From: Candidatus Hydrogenedentota bacterium
GTDB taxonomy: Bacteria; Hydrogenedentota; Hydrogenedentia; Hydrogenedentales; SLHB01
Reading direction: 5' to 3'
DNA length: 54,174 nucleotides
Assembly (NCBI GenBank): GCA_016215105.1
Contig: JACRLJ010000075.1
Span: 1 to 54,174 of the forward strand
Part shown: positions 49,897 through 54,174 of the stretch, piece after piece
Layout of the letters: every line of letters starts with the position of its first letter
Numbering within the stretch: the first letter of the stretch is position 1
Notes under the pieces: generated by a model
What the model was told of the DNA's origin: nothing
The model's input: only the letters and a program-made list of their open reading frames with translations
Database searches by the model: none
Program-made: the position numbers and the translations under genes

Positions 49897-52605
49897 CTAC
49901 TTACTTCCGAGCGCTTTGTCGATCTCGACGATCATCTGCGCGATGTCGCGGCGCTTGGTTTCGAGCAGTTTGGGGTCGCGAGTAAAGGTCACCAGACTCG
50001 GAATAAGCGCCTGAAGATTGTAGACCGCACGGGCGCGCTTATGCAGTTCCTCGTGGCTGCCGGCCGCTTCGAGTTTCCGGATGCGCGCCGTCAGCATCGC
50101 AAGGTAGTCGTAGTCTTCAATGCCGTCGCGGATGGTTTCCCAGCGTATCGAATTCACGGGGCCGTCGGCGCCGGGATAGACGAGGAATCCGTCACCGTTC
50201 GCCGGCGTCATGGTCAGGAGCGATTGGCGCGGGTCCTGCCCCGGCTCGAGGTGGTTCACGCTCCAGTAGTGCAGTCCCTGTATACCCAGCGCCCACGTCT
50301 GCCAGAAGAGCATGCGGTGATCGATGGCGGCGTAATCCAGGAAGAAGTTCGCGTAGGGCCGCGGCGGCGCGCTGTTCACGTACCACCAAACCTCGCGATT
50401 CTCCTTGATGCGGTCGAGAATCGGCTTGCCGTTAACGGTGTCCAGCATTTGCGCATGCACCCCCCAAATGGGCAGTCCCCCGGGCAGGAACGGCTGCACG
50501 CCGGAAGAGGTCACCATGGACGGAATGTTCGGCGCCGAGTCCATCCATCGCTGCAGGTTCTCCGAAAGGCGCGGCCACGCCGGTTGAGGCGGCTCCTCCG
50601 CGAAGGCGCAAAACGCGCGCCCCTTCAAACCGTTCTTGACTACGAACGCGTCGGCTTGCTTCACCAGTTCCGGCGCGGCCATCAGCGACACTGGAACGGA
50701 GATGGTCGTGGCGCCCTTCCGCAGCAGTTCTTTCAGGCGCGGCTCGTAATTGCGCAGCGCAGCCGCGTAGTCCGCCGCTTCGGCGGGCAATGCGCACAGT
50801 TCCCGCAATGTAACGCGGTGCTGCAGGGCATTCGTAACGTAAGCGTCCTTGAGTTGCTGGGCCGTGCCGCTGTATCCACCCTTCTTCGCCCAGTCCAGGG
50901 CGGTGTCGAATGTAATCCCAAAATCGGTTTTCAACGCGGACGTGACCGGCAAGTCCAAGTTGAAGACCGTCACCTCCAGAGTCAGTGATACGAGGTCGGC
51001 AGTGGCCCCTTCGATGGTAATCGTTCCCCGGTAAACGCCGGCCGGTGTTTCCGCGGGCGCGAACACCGTGAACCATACGGGCTGTGATTTGCCGCCGCGC
51101 AGTGTAGCGGGCGCATACGGCGCCAGTATATCCGGACAAGGGCCGGTCGGGCCTTCCAAGTGCGTGGGCACGTCAACCGGCACATACCCCACGGACGCGA
51201 TCTCGACATTGCGGGCCGCGATCTTGTTTCCGCGTTCGGAGCCAACCAGGTCGCCGCACGTGATCTTCACATCTTCGAGGTCAAGTTCTTTGGGCGGCCG
51301 CAGGACGACTTGAAACGACTCGTGTTCGTTCCGCGCCAGCGCCACACGCGCGATCGAGTTCACGGCGCCGGCGCTTTCCGGAATATCGTCCGGGTAGATC
51401 TTTTCCAGGGAGCTCTCAATCCAGATTGCGGTGTCGCCAGGCGCGGCTAACGCGCGCTTCAAAGTCCGGGTGCCGCGCTGCAGCGTGAACGGCGCGTCGG
51501 TCCAGGCCTCGAACGCGACGTGGGCCGGTTTACCTGCCACAAATTGCGTATCGATGCCGCCATGCGGTGACGCGGTCTCTTTGCCCAATTCGAGCGGTTT
51601 CCCACCACTCGACAGCTTTGCCATGAAGTCGTACGCGCCATCCGCGGGCGCGGTCCACTCGAAGGCGCACTTCGCGCCTTTTTCGGGCGCGAGGTCGAAC
51701 GTCTGCGGCGTCAGACGCCATACCTGACCGTCCGCCGCGCGCACGCTGGCTTCGATCTTCACGTCGCGGTACACCTTTACGGAGGAAAGGGTAAGATCCA
51801 GACCGCCTGGTTTGTAATCGATCTGCGCGGCGAGTTGATCCGTGGCGAAATCCACGTGGGTCAGCGTTCGCGCCATATTGACGCGGTACGTGGTCTCCCA
51901 GGACTCGCCGGGTTTGATCAACCGCGGCACGAAGGCGGCCTGCATGGCGCATGCCTTCCGCTCCATGCTGCGCACGGCCAGGAACGCAAGGGTCTGATCC
52001 GCGTCGAATACGCCATACACGGACTCGCGCTTGGCGGGGTCGGTCGCGGCAATCCAGTTGCGCGCCGCGGGATAATATCCATTGCGTTCGGCGGCGTGAA
52101 CCCCGTCGAACGCCGGAACGTCCACGCGGTCATTCGCGTCCAGTGTTCCACCGGGCGCGACTTCATTGCGCACCCACGGCGAGACCCATTGCTCTTCTTT
52201 ACCCCGGTTCTCGATTGTCCAATGGACCCGCACTGACGCCTCGTCCGGCAGCGGTTCCAAAGTGCGCGTGACGTGCAGCCCGTTGATATTAGGGCCATCA
52301 CAATCGTAGGAATAGCGGAGGACGGGCCGATCCTTAATCTCTTCGACCGCTTCCAGCTTCTCGTTGAGGCGGCGATTCGGAACGTAGGCGCTATCCGTTC
52401 CGAATCCTTCGAGAAACATACCATCGCCGGCGGCCACGTCACCTTGCGCGCCAAGCAGTCCAAACTCCTGGACCGCGCCGCCTCCGCCGGGCGCCAGCAA
52501 CATCTTGAGGTATTTCCCCTCGATGTGGACCTCGTCTTTTTCAATGACCGAGGCCCCGGCGGAAAGCGCCGTCCCCGCCAGACACAGCGCCGCAACAATC
52601 CGCAT
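49897..52605 (-). CDS. Secreted DUF4091/GH123-like multidomain glycosidase
   Basis: A 902-residue exported protein with signal peptide (MRIVAALCLAGTALSAGAS). Residues about 20-260 form a beta-sandwich of the galactose-mutarotase-like sort. Residues about 400-560 are a second beta domain (VALARNEHESFQVVLRPPK, GVYRGTITIEG) as found before GH123 barrels. The C-terminal DUF4091 barrel runs from about 560 to 900: AFCAFAEEPPQP (acid pair for catalysis), WWYVNSAPPRPYANFFLD, LFWQTWALGIQGLHYWSVN and GFLVYPGADGPVNSIRWE are family hallmarks. It probably cleaves an N-acetylhexosaminide or similar. ATG at 52605 with GGAGA upstream. Confidence 0.87.
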   Translation of the reverse strand: MRIVAALCLAGTALSAGASVIEKDEVHIEGKYLKMLLAPGGGGAVQEFGLLGAQGDVAAGDGMFLEGFGTDSAYVPNRRLNEKLEAVEEIKDRPVLRYSYDCDGPNINGLHVTRTLEPLPDEASVRVHWTIENRGKEEQWVSPWVRNEVAPGGTLDANDRVDVPAFDGVHAAERNGYYPAARNWIAATDPAKRESVYGVFDADQTLAFLAVRSMERKACAMQAAFVPRLIKPGESWETTYRVNMARTLTHVDFATDQLAAQIDYKPGGLDLTLSSVKVYRDVKIEASVRAADGQVWRLTPQTFDLAPEKGAKCAFEWTAPADGAYDFMAKLSSGGKPLELGKETASPHGGIDTQFVAGKPAHVAFEAWTDAPFTLQRGTRTLKRALAAPGDTAIWIESSLEKIYPDDIPESAGAVNSIARVALARNEHESFQVVLRPPKELDLEDVKITCGDLVGSERGNKIAARNVEIASVGYVPVDVPTHLEGPTGPCPDILAPYAPATLRGGKSQPVWFTVFAPAETPAGVYRGTITIEGATADLVSLTLEVTVFNLDLPVTSALKTDFGITFDTALDWAKKGGYSGTAQQLKDAYVTNALQHRVTLRELCALPAEAADYAAALRNYEPRLKELLRKGATTISVPVSLMAAPELVKQADAFVVKNGLKGRAFCAFAEEPPQPAWPRLSENLQRWMDSAPNIPSMVTSSGVQPFLPGGLPIWGVHAQMLDTVNGKPILDRIKENREVWWYVNSAPPRPYANFFLDYAAIDHRMLFWQTWALGIQGLHYWSVNHLEPGQDPRQSLLTMTPANGDGFLVYPGADGPVNSIRWETIRDGIEDYDYLAMLTARIRKLEAAGSHEELHKRARAVYNLQALIPSLVTFTRDPKLLETKRRDIAQMIVEIDKALGSK

Positions 52606-52667
52606 ATATCGCTATCTCCGTTTGGTTACTCTGGAGTATTGGTGTGTGAGTGGCCCGCGAAGCGTGG

Positions 52668-53882
52668 TTAGCGCCGGCGGCCACCGCTGCCACCCCGGCG
52701 GCGCAACAGCGAACGCTTCGGCCGAGCAGGCTTGCTTCCCTCGGGACGGAAGGTCGTGAGCAAGGGGGGCGCTCCTTCCCATTCCTGCCGGGGGATCGCG
52801 CGGCCGAGCGCCTTCTCGATGCCGGCCAGCGCCGCAAATTCATCCGGGCACACAAAGGTGATCGCGTCACCTTCGGCGTCGGCGCGGGCGGTCCGGCCAA
52901 TCCGGTGAATGTAGTCATCGGGCGCCTGCGGGATGTCGTAGTTGATGACGTGGCTGATCCCGTCCACGTCCAGCCCGCGGGCCGCCACGTCCGTCGCCAC
53001 GAGAATCTTGTACTTGCCGCTCTTGAAGCCTTCGAGCGCGGCTTGACGCTGCCGTTGCGACCGATCGCCGTGGATGGCCTCGGCTTTGTGACCGGCCTTG
53101 CGCAGCGCGTGCATCAACCGTTCCGTGCGATCTTTCGTGCGCAGGAAGACAATTACACAGTTCATTTCTTCGGCATCGAGCACTTGAAGCAGCAGCTTGG
53201 ATTTGTCGTGCTGTTGCACCGCGAACAAGAGCTGTCGAACCGCGTCGACAGGTTTGGCGACCCGGCCCACGCTGATTCGCGCAGGTTCGTGAAGCATGTC
53301 CTTCGCCAACCGCTCCATTTCGTCCGCGAACGTCGCCGAGAACATCAGGGTTTGGCGCTGTTTGGGCAATTTGGACATGATGCGCCGGAGATCGGGCATG
53401 AAACCCATATCGAGCATACGGTCGGCCTCGTCCAGGATGAGGGTTCGCAAGGTATCAAACTTTACCGTGCCCCGGGACATATGGTCCAGCAGACGGCCGG
53501 GCGTCGCCACGATGATCGACGAACCCTTGCGCAACGAGTCAATCTGGGGTTGCATACCCACGCCCCCGTAAAGGAGGGTTGCCCGCACGGAAAGGGCGGA
53601 CTCGAACATCTTGACCACCCCATGCACCTGGATAGCCAGTTCGCGGGTTGGAACAAGCACCAGCACCTGGTTCTTGGTGATTTTTCCCTCGGCCAATCGG
53701 CTCAAGATGGGAAGCGCGAATGCCAAGGTCTTTCCCGTGCCGGTCTGCGCGGTGGCGATGAGGTCTCGGCCCGCAAGAACAACCGGAATTGCCTGCTCCT
53801 GGACAGGAGTGGGCGTCTTGATCCCTTTTTCGTGCAGTACTCGAACGCAGCGGGGATCTAAAGCAAATTCATTAAATGGCAT
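52668..53882 (-). CDS. DEAD-box ATP-dependent RNA helicase, RhlE-like
   Basis: A 404-residue cytoplasmic helicase. Q motif GIKTPTPVQEQAIP, motif I ATAQTGTGKT, Ia PTRELAIQ, motif II DEADRMLDMGF, motif III SATF, motif IV IVFLRTKDRTE, motif V ATDVAARGLDVDGISHVINYD (in part) and motif VI HRIGRTAR all present. The C terminus is basic (RPKRSLLRRRGGSGGRRR), typical of RhlE. It unwinds RNA in ribosome assembly or decay, and in many bacteria is cold-induced. ATG at 53882; a long leader precedes it. Confidence 0.95.
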   Translation of the reverse strand: MPFNEFALDPRCVRVLHEKGIKTPTPVQEQAIPVVLAGRDLIATAQTGTGKTLAFALPILSRLAEGKITKNQVLVLVPTRELAIQVHGVVKMFESALSVRATLLYGGVGMQPQIDSLRKGSSIIVATPGRLLDHMSRGTVKFDTLRTLILDEADRMLDMGFMPDLRRIMSKLPKQRQTLMFSATFADEMERLAKDMLHEPARISVGRVAKPVDAVRQLLFAVQQHDKSKLLLQVLDAEEMNCVIVFLRTKDRTERLMHALRKAGHKAEAIHGDRSQRQRQAALEGFKSGKYKILVATDVAARGLDVDGISHVINYDIPQAPDDYIHRIGRTARADAEGDAITFVCPDEFAALAGIEKALGRAIPRQEWEGAPPLLTTFRPEGSKPARPKRSLLRRRGGSGGRRR

Positions 53883-54119
53883 CAAAAAAACGTGTCCTTA
53901 CACTGTTAATTCGGGCACGGAAGCCGCGCCCATGTGCGCGCGAACACCACATTTCGATAAAATGCGGGCGCCGCGTAGAAAGGCCACGACAAGGAAAGGA
54001 AGAAGACGGCGGGTACTACCATAGACCAGCCGAGGCGGATAAACACGCCGCGGATGACCGCTTCGAATCCCAACGGTACAGCCGTTGCTCACCATGACGA
54101 TTCTCTTGATTCAGGTACT

Positions 54120-54148
54120 AGTATGCGCAAAATGATACCCAAAGTCAA
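54120..54148 (-). promoter_or_regulatory. Candidate promoter of the DEAD-box helicase gene, with long leader
   Basis: On the minus strand TTGACT (54148-54143), a 17-base spacer and CATACT (54125-54120). The predicted start point lies about 230 bases before the helicase ATG. The 292-bp gap 53883-54174 shows no other gene; a small hairpin CAACGG-N5-CCGTTG lies at about 54071-54087 inside the leader. Confidence 0.45.
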
Positions 54149-54174
54149 GAAATTCCTGGCGATGGTCTGACCCT

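Noticed and set aside
52650-53861. 403-residue plus-strand open frame
   Set aside because: Exact shadow of the DEAD-box helicase gene.
54123-54170. 15-codon plus-strand frame near the window end (MRKMIPKVKKFLAMV)
   Set aside because: No RBS, and it lies over the candidate helicase promoter on the other strand; too short to support.
1-54174. tRNA, rRNA, CRISPR arrays and insertion sequences
   Set aside because: No T-loop/acceptor-stem pattern, no regularly spaced identical repeats with unique spacers, and no transposase-like protein was found on either strand; the palindromic repeats vary in spacing and lack spacers.

Overview
The window is a GC-rich bacterial chromosome segment with dense coding, many GTG/TTG starts and AGGAG-type ribosome binding sites. 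The gene mix is a flagellar export block, many secreted carbohydrate-active enzymes (GH172-like, DUF4838, DUF4091/GH123-like, CE7, CE4), a Planctomycetes-type uronate isomerase-like protein, a UroD-like protein, and several short palindromic repeat families in the gaps. This points to a free-living, Gram-negative, polysaccharide-degrading member of the PVC/Hydrogenedentota type. That assignment is inference from gene style; there is no rRNA, tRNA or marker gene here to prove it. I saw no CRISPR array, IS element or prophage.

Layout. 1-1453: repeat-rich and nearly gene-free, except for a 40-codon minus-strand gene (829-951) whose product has a lasso-peptide-like leader; it has its own RBS and a candidate promoter containing a perfect palindrome. 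1454-10356: MFS transporter, PIG-L deacetylase, secreted glycosidase-like protein, GNAT, a repeat cluster, DUF1638 protein, hicBA toxin-antitoxin, then a coupled pair encoding an AAC(3)-TIM-barrel fusion and a cyclase-family hydrolase. 10372-13770: a divergent pair, a GH172-polysaccharide deacetylase fusion lipoprotein and a secreted calcineurin-like phosphoesterase. 13840-21296 (minus): a compact operon fliQ-fliR-flhB-flhA-flhF-flhG followed by a secreted PHP-like hydrolase, with a good sigma70-type promoter. 21510-26384 (minus): sugar-nucleotidyltransferase with a left-handed beta-helix, [2Fe-2S] ferredoxin, and an ECF sigma factor followed by two membrane protein genes. 26598-30508 (plus): MFS-CE7 esterase-methyltransferase operon and a phd/vapC-type toxin-antitoxin pair. 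30531-37563 (minus): membrane protein, alkyltransferase-like protein overlapping a PAP2-GT39 fusion, acyltransferase, and a DUF4838 gene broken by a one-base frameshift.

37862-49830 (plus): DUF309 protein, lysyl-endopeptidase-like protease with SDR, uronate isomerase-like protein, thioesterase, UroD-family protein, an RND efflux pair, and a Tat-exported sugar isomerase-like protein. 49897-53882 (minus): DUF4091 protein and a DEAD-box helicase with a long untranslated leader.

How the genes fit together: the secreted hydrolases, esterases and deacetylases would release sugars and acyl groups from polysaccharide, two MFS carriers would import products, and the isomerase-like TIM-barrel proteins and uronate isomerase-like enzyme would process them. 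The flagellar block supplies motility. The most unusual items are the orphan RiPP-like precursor, three domain fusions (GH172-CE4, AAC(3)-TIM barrel, PAP2-GT39), the duplicated 3' end of the alkyltransferase-like gene, and hairpin repeats with compensatory base changes.
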